Shown here: positions 27,538 through 36,636 of the stretch, one piece after another
Layout of the letters: every line of letters starts with the position of its first letter
Position numbering within the stretch: position 1 is the stretch's first letter
From: Stenotrophomonas sp. ATCM1_4
Lineage (GTDB): Bacteria > Pseudomonadota > Gammaproteobacteria > Xanthomonadales > Xanthomonadaceae
Assembly (NCBI RefSeq): GCF_004348115.1
Contig: NZ_QPFB01000001.1
Coordinates: forward strand, 2,280,773 to 2,344,772
Length of the DNA stretch: 64,000 nt
Direction: 5' to 3'
Translations under genes and position numbers: made by a program
The notes under the pieces: model-generated
What the model was told of the DNA's origin: nothing
Database searches by the model: none
Seen by the model: only the letters and a program-made list of their open reading frames with translations

Positions 27538-28758
27538 TCAGCCGCGCGCCCGCGCGTGTTCGGCGGCGGCCACGAACACCACGTCGGTGGACGAGTTGAG
27601 CGCGGTTTCGGCCGAGTCCTGCACCACGCCGACCACGAAGCCCACGCCCACGACCTGCATCGCCACGTCATTGGGGATGTTGAACAGGCTGCACGCCAGC
27701 GGGATCAGCAGCAGCGAGCCACCCGGCACGCCCGATGCACCGCAGGCACCGATGGCGGCGATCACGCACAGCAGCAGCGCGGTCGGCAGATCCACCGGGA
27801 TCCCCTGCGTATGCACCGCCGCCAGCGTCAGCACCGAGATCGTGATCGCCGCGCCGGCCATGTTGATGGTCGCGCCCAGCGGAATGGCCACCGAATAAGT
27901 CTCCTCATGCAGGCCCAGCTTGCGGCACAACTCCATGTTGACCGGGATGTTGGCCGCCGAGGAACGGGTGAAGAACGCCGTGACGCCGCTTTCGCGCAGG
28001 CAGCGCAGCACCAGCGGATACGGATTGCGGCGCATCACCACCGCCGCGATCAGCGGGTTGCCGACGAAGGCCATGAACAGCATCGCGCCGACCAGCACGC
28101 ACAGCAGGTGGATGTACTCCTTCAGCGCGTCCAGGCCGGACTCGGCCAGGACCGAAGCCACGATGCCGAACACGCCCAGCGGCGCCAGCCGGATGACCAT
28201 GCGCACCAGCCATGTGATCGCCGCGGACAGGTCGCTGACCACGCCGCGGGTGGCGGGACTGGCATGGCGCAGCGCCAGGCCCAGGCCGACCGCCCACGCC
28301 AGCAGCCCGATGTAATTGGCGTGCAACAGGGCATTGACCGGGTTGTCGACGACCTGCATCAGCAAGGTATGCAGCACCTCGCCGATGCCGCTCGGCGCGC
28401 TGCCGCCGGCCGCGGCGACATCCTTGAGCGTCAGCTGGCTGGGGAACAGGAAGCTGGCCCCCACGCCCACCAGCGCGGCCACCAGGGTGCCGACGACGTA
28501 GAGCATCAGGATCGCGCGCAGGTGGGTCTTCTGGCCGTGCTGGTGGTTGGCGATGGAAGCGGCGACCAGCACCAGCACCAGCACCGGCGCCACCGCCTTC
28601 AGCGCGGAGATGAACACCGTGCCGAGCAGGCCCACCGCCTTGCCCGCTTCCGGCCAGGCCAGCGCCAGCGCGATGCCCAGCAGCAGGCCGATGAAGATCT
28701 GCAGCACCAGGCTGGGCGCGCGGGACGGGGAAGCAGGTGCGGTCATTGCAGGACTCAA
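27538..28758 (-). CDS. sstT: Na+/serine-threonine symporter SstT
   Basis: Sodium-coupled serine/threonine importer of the DAACS family, 406 residues. The match to E. coli SstT is strong by eye: [48 protein letters not shown] and ALNSSTDV. The start could be ATG 28758 or ATG 28746 (four residues later). Next to azlCD it suggests amino-acid traffic in both directions. Confidence 0.95.
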   Translation of the reverse strand: MSPAMTAPASPSRAPSLVLQIFIGLLLGIALALAWPEAGKAVGLLGTVFISALKAVAPVLVLVLVAASIANHQHGQKTHLRAILMLYVVGTLVAALVGVGASFLFPSQLTLKDVAAAGGSAPSGIGEVLHTLLMQVVDNPVNALLHANYIGLLAWAVGLGLALRHASPATRGVVSDLSAAITWLVRMVIRLAPLGVFGIVASVLAESGLDALKEYIHLLCVLVGAMLFMAFVGNPLIAAVVMRRNPYPLVLRCLRESGVTAFFTRSSAANIPVNMELCRKLGLHEETYSVAIPLGATINMAGAAITISVLTLAAVHTQGIPVDLPTALLLCVIAAIGACGASGVPGGSLLLIPLACSLFNIPNDVAMQVVGVGFVVGVVQDSAETALNSSTDVVFVAAAEHARARG

Positions 28759-28869
28759 CGGCGAGGTAAACGCCGATTCTGACCCAAGCGGGCCGTCGCC
28801 GGCACCGGCGGAACGTCATGGATGCCGCCTTGCACTGACCCCACACCCCGATCCGGCTAGGATTCGCGC

Positions 28870-30447
28870 ATGGAATCCAAGACCCCTCCCCGCCGCTGGC
28901 GGCTGCTGCGCCTGCTGGGCATCGTCCTGACGGCGCTGCTGGTGTTGTTCATCAGTGGCCTGCTGCTGGGCGACCGCCTGACTCCCAAGGCCATCGGCGC
29001 GCCCTCGCATGCCCTGCCGCTGCAGGACCAGCAGACCCTGATCGACCGCGCACTGGTGCCGGTGCTGGCCGAACATCCGGGCCAGAGCGGTGCGATCTAC
29101 CTGTCCGAGGGGCTGGAGGCCTACGCCGCGCGATCGATCATCACCCGCCAGGCCGGGCGCAGCCTCGACCTGCAGTACTACATGTGGCACGACGACATGG
29201 TCGGCCACCTGCTTGCCCACGATGTGTACCAGGCCGCCGAGCGCGGCGTGCGGGTCCGCCTGCTGCTGGACGACATGAACACCCAGGGCCTGGACCCGCA
29301 GATGATGGCGCTGGACAAGCACCCCAACATCGAGATCCGCCTGTACAACCCGTTCCGCAACCGCGACGGCCTGTGGCGCCTGCTGGAAATGGTGCAACGC
29401 GCCTTCAGCATCAACCACCGCATGCACAACAAGGCCTGGATCGCCGATGGCCGGGTCGCCATCGTCGGTGGCCGCAACATCGGCGAGGAATATTTCGACG
29501 CGCGGCCGGACGTGAACTTCCGTGACCTGGACCTGCTGCTGGCCGGCCCGGTGGCGGCCGACGCCAGTACCGTGTTCGACCAGTTCTGGAACAGTGACGC
29601 GGTGGTGCCGATCGCCGCGCTGCAGTTCAGCACCGACCAGCAGCTGGGCAACTTCATCACCCAGGCCGAGCGGGATGCCCGCCAGCAGAAGGCCCTGCCC
29701 TACCTGCAGCGCGTCCGCGCGCGCTTCGACGAGGCTTACTTGAGCGAACGCCTCGCCCTGCACTGGACCGCGGACATCCATGTCCATTCCGATCCGCCGC
29801 GCAAGCGTGGCAACGCCGACCGCGCCGACTGGCTGGTCACGCGGCTGGCCGACGTGCTGCTCGGCGCACGCCACAAGTCATTGCTGATCTCGCCCTATTT
29901 CGTGCCCGGCGCGGCGGGCACCAAGGCGCTGGTACGCCAGGTCCAGGACGGCGTGCAGGTCGGCGTGGTCACCAACTCGCTGGCCGCCAACGACGTGGCC
30001 GCCGTCCACAGCGGCTACATGCATTACCGGCGGCCGCTGGTCGCCGGCGGCGTGCAGCTGCATGAACTCAGGTCGCACGGTCACCCGGAGAAGGCCAGCA
30101 CCTTCGGCAGCAGCGGCGCCAGCCTGCACACCAAGGCCTTCGTGGTCGACGACCGTCGCGGCTTCGTCGGCTCGTTCAACCTGGACCCACGCTCGGCCTA
30201 CCTCAACACCGAGATGGGCGTCCTGTTCGACGACCCGGTGCTGGCCGCGCGCCTGCGCCAGGAATACCTGCGCCTGGCGGGCCCGGAGCTGAGCTACTGG
30301 GTCTACCTCGACCGCGACCATGAACTGCGCTGGCTCGACCGCACCCACACCCCGGCCATCGCCCTGCGCACTGAACCGGATACCCGCTGGATGCAGCGCG
30401 CGACCACCCGGGTGATCAGCTGGTTGCCGCTGGAATCACAGCTCTGA
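28870..30447 (+). CDS. Phospholipase D family protein, cardiolipin synthase C-like
   Basis: Membrane-anchored PLD-superfamily enzyme of 525 residues, close to ClsC-type cardiolipin synthases. One N-terminal helix (about 13-33) precedes two complete HKD motifs: His186-Lys188-Asp193 and His420-Lys422-Asp427. Known relatives make cardiolipin from phosphatidylethanolamine and phosphatidylglycerol, some needing a partner protein (YmdB); no partner is seen here. It is divergent from sstT and convergent with the HDOD gene. Confidence 0.88.
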   Translation: MESKTPPRRWRLLRLLGIVLTALLVLFISGLLLGDRLTPKAIGAPSHALPLQDQQTLIDRALVPVLAEHPGQSGAIYLSEGLEAYAARSIITRQAGRSLDLQYYMWHDDMVGHLLAHDVYQAAERGVRVRLLLDDMNTQGLDPQMMALDKHPNIEIRLYNPFRNRDGLWRLLEMVQRAFSINHRMHNKAWIADGRVAIVGGRNIGEEYFDARPDVNFRDLDLLLAGPVAADASTVFDQFWNSDAVVPIAALQFSTDQQLGNFITQAERDARQQKALPYLQRVRARFDEAYLSERLALHWTADIHVHSDPPRKRGNADRADWLVTRLADVLLGARHKSLLISPYFVPGAAGTKALVRQVQDGVQVGVVTNSLAANDVAAVHSGYMHYRRPLVAGGVQLHELRSHGHPEKASTFGSSGASLHTKAFVVDDRRGFVGSFNLDPRSAYLNTEMGVLFDDPVLAARLRQEYLRLAGPELSYWVYLDRDHELRWLDRTHTPAIALRTEPDTRWMQRATTRVISWLPLESQL

Positions 30448-30477
30448 CACTGCCGCCGGCCGGGATGCGCCTGGGCC

Positions 30478-31545
30478 TCAGCCCAGCTCGGGCTCTTCGC
30501 GGCTGACCCGCTTCCACAGCCAGCTCGCCACGTGCCCGGGCAGCTGCGTGGACAGGATCGCGACCGCCTCGTCCTCGCTCATCCGCCCACCGGCATGCAG
30601 CATCGCCGCGCTGGCGGCCAGCTGCCCGGTCTGCAGCGAACGCGCCAGCCCCTGCGGCGCCTCGGCATCGACCTCCTGCAAGGCCCCGATGATGGGATCG
30701 GCCAGCTTCCAGTGACGGGCAATACGCACCGCGGTCGGCGCGGTGCAGCGCTCCAGCAGTGCCATCAACGTACCCGGCTCGCGGGGCCGCAGCGGGGGCT
30801 GCAACAGCACGTCGGCCGCAGCCTGCATCACCATTGACGCGCTCAGGCCCAGCAGCAGGCCGGCCAACTGCGCGGCAAAGCCGTCCTCGCGCTCGACGCT
30901 GCGTGCGTGGTCGGCCGCGGCCAGCGACAGGCGCAGCGTGTATTCCCACAACTGCTGCGCAAACTGCGCATCCACGCCGCGCGCCGACTCCATCACCGGC
31001 TGCACCAGCGCGGCGGAGATGATCTGGCGGATGCCGTCGTTGCCGATCAGCGTCACCGCCCGCTCGATGCTCTGCACGTCCTGTTGCTGCAGGCGGTACA
31101 GCGGGCTGTTGGCGATGCGCAGCAGGGTGGCGGCCAGCACCGCGTCACTGCCGATGATGCGCGCAATCGAACGCGACGAGGCGGCGCTGTCGTTGACGCT
31201 CTGGATCAGCTGCGGCAGCAGGTTGGGACGGCGTGGCGTGTAGCGCGAGGACAGGTCCGCGCGGGTCAGTGCCGCGGCCACGTCATCGATCACCGAACGC
31301 TGCACGCGCAGCGCATCGGCCGATGCGTCCGTCACCGCCAGCGCATGCAGCAGGAAGCGCCGCTGCAGGTCACCGGGGGCCACCTGCGGCATGACGTCCA
31401 CCGGTTCTTCGTCGGCCGGCATGCGTGGCGGCGAAGGCATCTGTGGCGAACGCCTGGCCACCTGCGGCCCGGCGTGGCCGTGCTGCCAGAACCAGGCGAT
31501 GGCCCCGACCACGAGGGCGGCAAGCAGTGCAGAAAGGATCGCCAT
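30478..31545 (-). CDS. Membrane-anchored HDOD-domain protein
   Basis: Signalling-type protein of 355 residues: an N-terminal helix (about 2-21), a Pro-rich linker, and one HDOD domain (about 95-300; IIGSDAVLAATLLRIANSPLY). The catalytic HD metal residues of true HD-GYP phosphodiesterases are not apparent, so enzymatic function is doubtful. HDOD proteins in Xanthomonadaceae often take part in c-di-GMP-linked regulation; a GGDEF-EAL gene lies 1.5 kb away. Confidence 0.82.
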   Translation of the reverse strand: MAILSALLAALVVGAIAWFWQHGHAGPQVARRSPQMPSPPRMPADEEPVDVMPQVAPGDLQRRFLLHALAVTDASADALRVQRSVIDDVAAALTRADLSSRYTPRRPNLLPQLIQSVNDSAASSRSIARIIGSDAVLAATLLRIANSPLYRLQQQDVQSIERAVTLIGNDGIRQIISAALVQPVMESARGVDAQFAQQLWEYTLRLSLAAADHARSVEREDGFAAQLAGLLLGLSASMVMQAAADVLLQPPLRPREPGTLMALLERCTAPTAVRIARHWKLADPIIGALQEVDAEAPQGLARSLQTGQLAASAAMLHAGGRMSEDEAVAILSTQLPGHVASWLWKRVSREEPELG

Positions 31546-31626
31546 GGATGCAGGCAGCGGACTCGAACGGAGGATTGCCTGCTACATCGGCGGCAGGCGT
31601 TGCATCTTTAACCGTACCGGCACCGC

Positions 31627-31917
31627 TCAGTCCTCGACCTTCGCCAGTCGCATGCCCATCGGCCCCTGCAACGAACCGTCCGCGTTGACGACCAACTCCA
31701 GCGTTGCGTCCGGCTGCCCGGGCACCGTGATCCTGAGGGTGTCCTTGTCGCGGACGTAAGTGGTTTCCTGCGACTGACCCATGACCTTGATGGCGACCTT
31801 GCCGTCGCGGCCGAAGGTGTAGGTGGCCATGCCCAACGCGTCGGCATAGGTGCCATCCAGGCCCGCGCCGCAGGCCGACAGCAGCAATACCAGCACCAGG
31901 CCCCAGGCTTTCTTCAT
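31627..31917 (-). CDS. Small lipoprotein of unknown function
   Basis: Product of 96 residues with a signal peptide and lipobox (LLLSAC, Cys16). The mature part resembles a small beta-rich domain (GTYADALGMATYTF, DTLRITVPG). I do not assign a family. It lies 81 bases upstream of the HDOD gene on the same strand, and its start is backed by a normal lipoprotein signal; longer frame readings are not supported. Confidence 0.75.
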   Translation of the reverse strand: MKKAWGLVLVLLLSACGAGLDGTYADALGMATYTFGRDGKVAIKVMGQSQETTYVRDKDTLRITVPGQPDATLELVVNADGSLQGPMGMRLAKVED

Positions 31918-32038
31918 CACAGGTCCGCTCCCGTTGGATGACCGCCGGTTGACGACCATGAACGGCGATTCTGACACACTGCCTGCCGCCCCCGCGGCGC
32001 GCCGCCCGCGCCGCCCGTGTCCAACGGAGGACAGTCCC

Positions 32039-32836
32039 GTGCGTCGTTTCCTGATGATCGCCTCATTGTTGTCGATGCTCGCCGGCTGCAGCAGCCAGCC
32101 CGTGGCCAGCGCGCCCGACCACGGCCATTTCGTCGACCGCCAGCTGCAGTTCGAAGGCCGCACGTTCCGCTATCAGGTGTTCGTTCCCGCCCGCGCGGCC
32201 AGCCCTGGCAAACGCCCCCTGGTGCTGTTCCTGCATGGCTCCGGCGAGCGCGGCGATGACGGCGTCAAGCCCACCCTGGCCGGGCTTGGGCCATGGCTGA
32301 AGGAAAACCGCGACAGCTTCCCCGCGTTGGCGGTGTTCCCGCAGGTTCCCGAGGGCGAGGAATGGCGTGACCGCAACGCACGCATGGCGCTGGCGGTGCT
32401 GGATGCGGCCGGCAACGAGTTCCAGGCCGACCCGCGCCGCATCTACCTGACCGGCATGTCGATGGGTGGCTATGGCAGCTGGGAGCTGGCCTTGACCCGG
32501 CCCACCCACTTCGCCGCCGTGGTGCCGATCTGTGGCGCGCTGCGTGCACCGCGCCAGGCGCGCCCGGGCCTGCTGGTCGACCAGGTCGCCGCTGAAGCCG
32601 ATCCCTACGTCGCCACCGTGACCCGCCTGCGTGGCGTGCCGGTCTGGAGTTTCCATGGCGCACGCGATGACCTGGTCCCCACCCACGACGACCGCGCCAT
32701 CCACGCCGCCAGCGAGCAGTTGGGTGCGGGCTTCCGTTACACCGAGTATCCGGACACCAACCACAACGCCTGGGATCCCACCTACCGCAACCCGGCGATG
32801 TGGCAATGGCTGTTTGCCCAACAGCGCACCGAATAG
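32039..32836 (+). CDS. Alpha/beta-hydrolase lipoprotein (esterase-like)
   Basis: Secreted hydrolase of 265 residues, phospholipase/carboxylesterase or prolyl-oligopeptidase-like. The GTG start has GGAGGA about 6 bases upstream. The signal peptide has a lipobox (LSMLAGC). The catalytic triad is likely Ser141 in GMSMGGYG, Asp in HGARDDLVP and His in TNHNAW; the oxyanion loop is FLHGSGERG. The substrate cannot be inferred; it may sit on the outer membrane. Confidence 0.87.
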   Translation: MRRFLMIASLLSMLAGCSSQPVASAPDHGHFVDRQLQFEGRTFRYQVFVPARAASPGKRPLVLFLHGSGERGDDGVKPTLAGLGPWLKENRDSFPALAVFPQVPEGEEWRDRNARMALAVLDAAGNEFQADPRRIYLTGMSMGGYGSWELALTRPTHFAAVVPICGALRAPRQARPGLLVDQVAAEADPYVATVTRLRGVPVWSFHGARDDLVPTHDDRAIHAASEQLGAGFRYTEYPDTNHNAWDPTYRNPAMWQWLFAQQRTE

Positions 32837-32852
32837 CGGCCGCCACCAATAA

Positions 32853-32868
32853 CGTGATGTACTTCACT
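32853..32868. promoter_or_regulatory. CRP/Clp-type palindrome upstream of the GGDEF-EAL gene
   Basis: CGTGA-TGTACT-TCACT fits the GTGA-N6-TCAC core of CRP-family sites. It lies about 205 bases upstream of the diguanylate-cyclase gene, in the 236-base gap 32837-33072. In Xanthomonas the CRP-like protein Clp binds such sites and is blocked by c-di-GMP. The rest of the gap holds no gene I can support. Confidence 0.45.
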
Positions 32869-33072
32869 GTGAATAGTAGCTGCCACGCACAAGTCACATC
32901 GCTGACCCGATCATTCCCCACGCTTCACCGCCCCGCGCACCCTGAAGCACCTTCCGCGCGTACCCCCTTCGTGCCATAACAGCCACGCAAGGGGCCGCTT
33001 GCCCACTGCCAACGGGATACGACACCCGGCGGCGGTGCGTACCCATGAAAGGAATCCGGAGACACAGGTTTG

Positions 33073-35799
33073 GTGACCCGCCCGTCCACCGCTCAATCCC
33101 CGCCGCGCACGCGCAGCCTGTACTCGCGGCTGCACTGGCTGATCGCGGCGGCGCTGCTGCCACTGCTGGTGATCGGCGTCATCGCCATCGTCCTGACCGC
33201 CCGCGACTACCGGCGCAATTCCGAGCAACGCCTGCAGGAAACAGCCGTCGCCTTGGCACGCGGCGTGGACCAGGGCATCCGCGAGAACATCAACCAGCTG
33301 CACCTGCTTGCCGTGCTTGCACCGCACGGCGACCCGGCCAGCCCCGGGCTGCAGGCCTGGTCCGGCAACAACGCCGAGGTCCGGCTGGTGCGCGACGGCA
33401 GTGACGAAGCGCAGTCCCTGCCCACGCCGGTGCTGCGCGATGCGCGCCGGACCGGCCAGGCACAGGTCTCCAACCTGTTCTCCGACACCACCGGCGCGCC
33501 GCCGGAAGTGGCCATCGCCCTGCCCTTCACCGACAGCACCGGGCAACCGCAGGTGATCGCGCTGGTGCAGCCGTCCAACCGCCTGATCAACACGATCCTG
33601 CATTCGGCCGACGAGGCCAGCCTGCTGGTGGCGGTGGTGGACAGCAACGGCATGATCGCCGCGCGCTCGCGCAACCCCGAACGCTTCATCGGCCAACCGG
33701 CGCCGGACTGGTACAAGCTGCAGCTCAACGGCGGCAACGCCGGAGTGTTCGAGGCCACCACCAAGGAAGGCAAGGGCACCGTGCTGGCCTTCCACAAGCT
33801 GCATGCCGCGCCGGGCTGGGCCCTGGTGGTCGGCGAGCCGCAGAGCAGCTTCCAGGCGCGCTGGCAGCGCCCCTTGCTGGGCGTCATCCTCGGCGGCCTG
33901 CTGGCGGCGATCATCGCGCTGTTCTCGGCGCGCGCCATTGCGCGCAGCATCCTGTTGCCGATCCGCGCCCTGGCCCAGTGCGGGCGCAACATCGCCTCCA
34001 GCGAGGGCACCCCGGCCGATCCCCCCACCTCGCGCATCACCGAAGTGCAGAGCCTGCAGACCAGCCTCAATGACAGCGTGGATGCGCTCAAGCGCAGCGC
34101 CGACGAGGCCCGTGCGCTTGCACGTGACCTGAAGGTCAGCGAGCAACGCTACCGCGCCGTCGCCGAGGCTGGCGCCCTGGTGCTGTGGGAATCGGACCGC
34201 AACGGCCAGGTGCGTTCGGTCACCGGTTGGCGCGAGCTCACCGGCCTGCCGGAGCAGGACGCCCTGGGCAAGGGCTGGCTGCGCCGGGTCAACGAGGAGG
34301 ACCTGGCCCCGATCGAGATCGCGCTGGAGCAGAGCTTCACCGCCGGCACCCCGCTGGACGTGGAGTTCCGCGTGCTCGACCTGTATGGCAAGTGGCGCTG
34401 GCTGCGCGCACGCGGCGCACGGGTCGGGCCGGAGCAGTCCGGCTGGGCCGGCGTGCTGGAAGACGTGGACGCCCGCCGCCAGGCGCAGGCGCGCATCGCC
34501 TACCTGGCCCAGCACGACCCGCTGACCTCCCTGCCCAACCGCACGGTGCTGTTCGAAAAGCTCGAGCACGCGCTGGCCGATGCGCGCCGCGGTCGCCACA
34601 GCGCCCTGCTGCTGCTCGACCTGGACCGTTTCAAGGAGGTCAACGACACCCTGGGCCATCCCACCGGCGACCGCCTGCTGCAGGAAGTCGCCCATCGCCT
34701 GCTCGGTTGCGCGCGCAGCAACGACGTCGTCGCCCGCCTCGGCGGCGACGAGTTCGCGATCCTGATGGCACCGGAAAGCCGGCCACCGGAAGCAGCCGCG
34801 TCACTGGCCACGCGCGTGGTGGAGGCCCTGGGCCGCCCGTTCGAGCTGGAGGGACATCCCATCGCCATCAGCGCCAGCATCGGCATCGTGCTGATCGACA
34901 ACCTGGCCGGCAGTTCGGAAAAACTGATGCGCAACGCGGACCTGGCGCTGTACCGCGCCAAGGAGGAAGGCCGCGGTTGCTACCGCTTCTTCGAGGCGGA
35001 GATGGACACCCGCATGCAGCTGCGGCGGCAGCTGGAAACCGAGCTGCGGGCCGGCCTGGAGCAGCAGCAGTTCGTGCTGCACTACCAACCGCTGGTGGAC
35101 CTGCAGCAGCGCCGCGTCACCGGCTTCGAGGCACTGCTGCGCTGGAACCACCCGCAACGCGGGTTGCTGGACCCGGGCCAGTTCCTGGCCCTGGCCGAGG
35201 ACATCGGGCTGATGATCCCGCTGGGCGACTGGGTGCTGCGCCAGGCCACGCGCGACGCCGCGCACTGGCCGGACGAGATGAAGGTGGCGGTCAACCTCTC
35301 GGTGTCGCAGCTGGCCCAGCCGGACCTGGCCGATACCGTGGAGAAGGCATTGGCCGACGCCGGCCTGGCCGCGGCGCGGCTGGAGCTGGAGATCACCGAG
35401 AACGCACTGATCGCGAACATCCAGGCGGCCTCGTCGCACCTGCTGCGGTTGAAGGTCGCCGGTGTCTCCATCGTCATGGACGACTTCGGCACCGGCTACT
35501 CCTCGCTGGGCTACCTGCGCGCGTTCCCGTTCGACAAGGTCAAGATCGACAAGTCCTTCATCCGCGACCTGGGCGAACACAGCCAGGGCAGCGCCATCAT
35601 CGGCGCGGTCTCGCACCTGTGCGGCAAGCTCGGCATCACCGCCACCATCGAAGGCGTGGAAACCCACTCCCAGCTGTCACAGCTGAAGGACGAGCACTGT
35701 GCCGAGGGCCAGGGCTATGTGTTCGGACGGCCCATGCCGGTCGAACAGATCCGCGCCTTCATGCGTCAATGGCCCCAGCGCTGGCAGGCCACCGACTGA
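33073..35799 (+). CDS. Membrane GGDEF-EAL protein with sensor domains
   Basis: Bifunctional-type c-di-GMP enzyme of about 908 residues. Two helices (about 22-44 and 273-290) enclose a periplasmic dCache-like sensor; then follow a HAMP-like segment, a PAS domain (about 355-465), GGDEF (intact motif at 557-561) and EAL (EAL at 686-688, with DDFGTGYSS and KIDKSFI present). Both active-site motifs look intact, so either cyclase or phosphodiesterase activity is possible. The start is GTG 33073, or TTG 33070 one codon earlier; GGAG lies 8-11 bases upstream. Confidence 0.92.
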   Translation: MTRPSTAQSPPRTRSLYSRLHWLIAAALLPLLVIGVIAIVLTARDYRRNSEQRLQETAVALARGVDQGIRENINQLHLLAVLAPHGDPASPGLQAWSGNNAEVRLVRDGSDEAQSLPTPVLRDARRTGQAQVSNLFSDTTGAPPEVAIALPFTDSTGQPQVIALVQPSNRLINTILHSADEASLLVAVVDSNGMIAARSRNPERFIGQPAPDWYKLQLNGGNAGVFEATTKEGKGTVLAFHKLHAAPGWALVVGEPQSSFQARWQRPLLGVILGGLLAAIIALFSARAIARSILLPIRALAQCGRNIASSEGTPADPPTSRITEVQSLQTSLNDSVDALKRSADEARALARDLKVSEQRYRAVAEAGALVLWESDRNGQVRSVTGWRELTGLPEQDALGKGWLRRVNEEDLAPIEIALEQSFTAGTPLDVEFRVLDLYGKWRWLRARGARVGPEQSGWAGVLEDVDARRQAQARIAYLAQHDPLTSLPNRTVLFEKLEHALADARRGRHSALLLLDLDRFKEVNDTLGHPTGDRLLQEVAHRLLGCARSNDVVARLGGDEFAILMAPESRPPEAAASLATRVVEALGRPFELEGHPIAISASIGIVLIDNLAGSSEKLMRNADLALYRAKEEGRGCYRFFEAEMDTRMQLRRQLETELRAGLEQQQFVLHYQPLVDLQQRRVTGFEALLRWNHPQRGLLDPGQFLALAEDIGLMIPLGDWVLRQATRDAAHWPDEMKVAVNLSVSQLAQPDLADTVEKALADAGLAAARLELEITENALIANIQAASSHLLRLKVAGVSIVMDDFGTGYSSLGYLRAFPFDKVKIDKSFIRDLGEHSQGSAIIGAVSHLCGKLGITATIEGVETHSQLSQLKDEHCAEGQGYVFGRPMPVEQIRAFMRQWPQRWQATD

Positions 35800-35808
35800 G
35801 CCCCGGAC

Positions 35809-35844
35809 GCAGCAGCCCCCGCGCCAGAGCACGGGGGCCGCTGC
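35809..35844. terminator. Bidirectional hairpin between convergent genes
   Basis: A long near-perfect stem, GCAGCAGCCCCCG/CGGGGGCCGCTGC, with a 10-base loop between the GGDEF-EAL gene and argO. It has no T run, so termination is inferred from position and strength. Confidence 0.5.
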
Positions 35845-35865
35845 ATGTGATCGGGACCGCGCGGC

Positions 35866-36501
35866 TCAGTTGACGCCGCGGATGGCCAGGGTCAGGGCCA
35901 GCACGCTCAGGATCACCGCGATGGTGCCGTCCAGCACCCGCCAGGTCGACGGCTTGGTGAACAGCGGTGCCAGCAGGCGGGCGCCCAGGCCCTGCGCGGT
36001 CAGCCACACGCCGCTGGCGGTGACCACGCCGGCGGCGAAGGCCATGCGCGACTCGCCGAAGTTGTCGGCGATGGAGCCGATCACCATCATGTCCAGCCAG
36101 AAGTGCGGGTTGATGATCGAGAAGCCGGCCGCGGCGAGCAATGCCGTGCGCAGCGACTGCTCGGCATTGTCGTCCAGCTGCATGCCGCCACCACCGGAGA
36201 ACGCCCGGCGCGCCGACTGCAACGCATACCAGCCCAGGAACGCCACCCCGCCCCACAGCAGCACCGTGGTCAACCACGGCATCTGCTCGGTCAGGCGGCG
36301 CAGGCCGACCACGCTGGCCATGATGAACACCGCATCGATCGCGAAACAGGTCGCGATGATCGGAATGACGTGCTGGCGCATGATGCCCTGGCGCAGGATG
36401 AACGCACTCTGCGCGCCGACGATGGCGAACAGGCCGATGCCGATGCCGGCACCGCTGAACCAGGCACTGCCTGCGGCTTGGGCGGAAATGACGGAAAACA
36501 T
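35866..36501 (-). CDS. argO: LysE/ArgO family basic amino acid exporter
   Basis: Inner-membrane exporter for arginine/lysine or analogues, 211 residues with about six helices and the LysE landmark GIGLFAIVGAQSAFILRQG near the N-terminus. The ATG at 36499-36501 is chosen; longer readings run into a hydrophilic Cys-rich stretch unlike the family. It is divergent from argP, the usual arrangement for an exporter and its LysR activator. Confidence 0.9.
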   Translation of the reverse strand: MFSVISAQAAGSAWFSGAGIGIGLFAIVGAQSAFILRQGIMRQHVIPIIATCFAIDAVFIMASVVGLRRLTEQMPWLTTVLLWGGVAFLGWYALQSARRAFSGGGGMQLDDNAEQSLRTALLAAAGFSIINPHFWLDMMVIGSIADNFGESRMAFAAGVVTASGVWLTAQGLGARLLAPLFTKPSTWRVLDGTIAVILSVLALTLAIRGVN

Positions 36502-36596
36502 GGGGGACTGCCTTTCTTCTGGGGGATTGCCACGGCGGGAGGAACCCACACACCGCGGCTGACAGGCGCAATTGTCGCAGCGCAGCATCGAAAAGT

Positions 36597-36634
36597 AGAG
36601 CTAAACTTCGTTAACCATCTTTAGCAGAGCTTAA
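36597..36634. promoter_or_regulatory. ArgP/LysG operator candidate in the argO-argP gap
   Basis: The inverted repeat GCTAAA (36600-36605)-N14-TTTAGC (36620-36625) and the direct repeat AGAGCTAAAC/AGAGCTTAAT lie just upstream of argP. The stretch is AT-rich and fits LysR-type binding sites. No footprint data are available. Confidence 0.5.
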
Positions 36635-36636
36635 TC

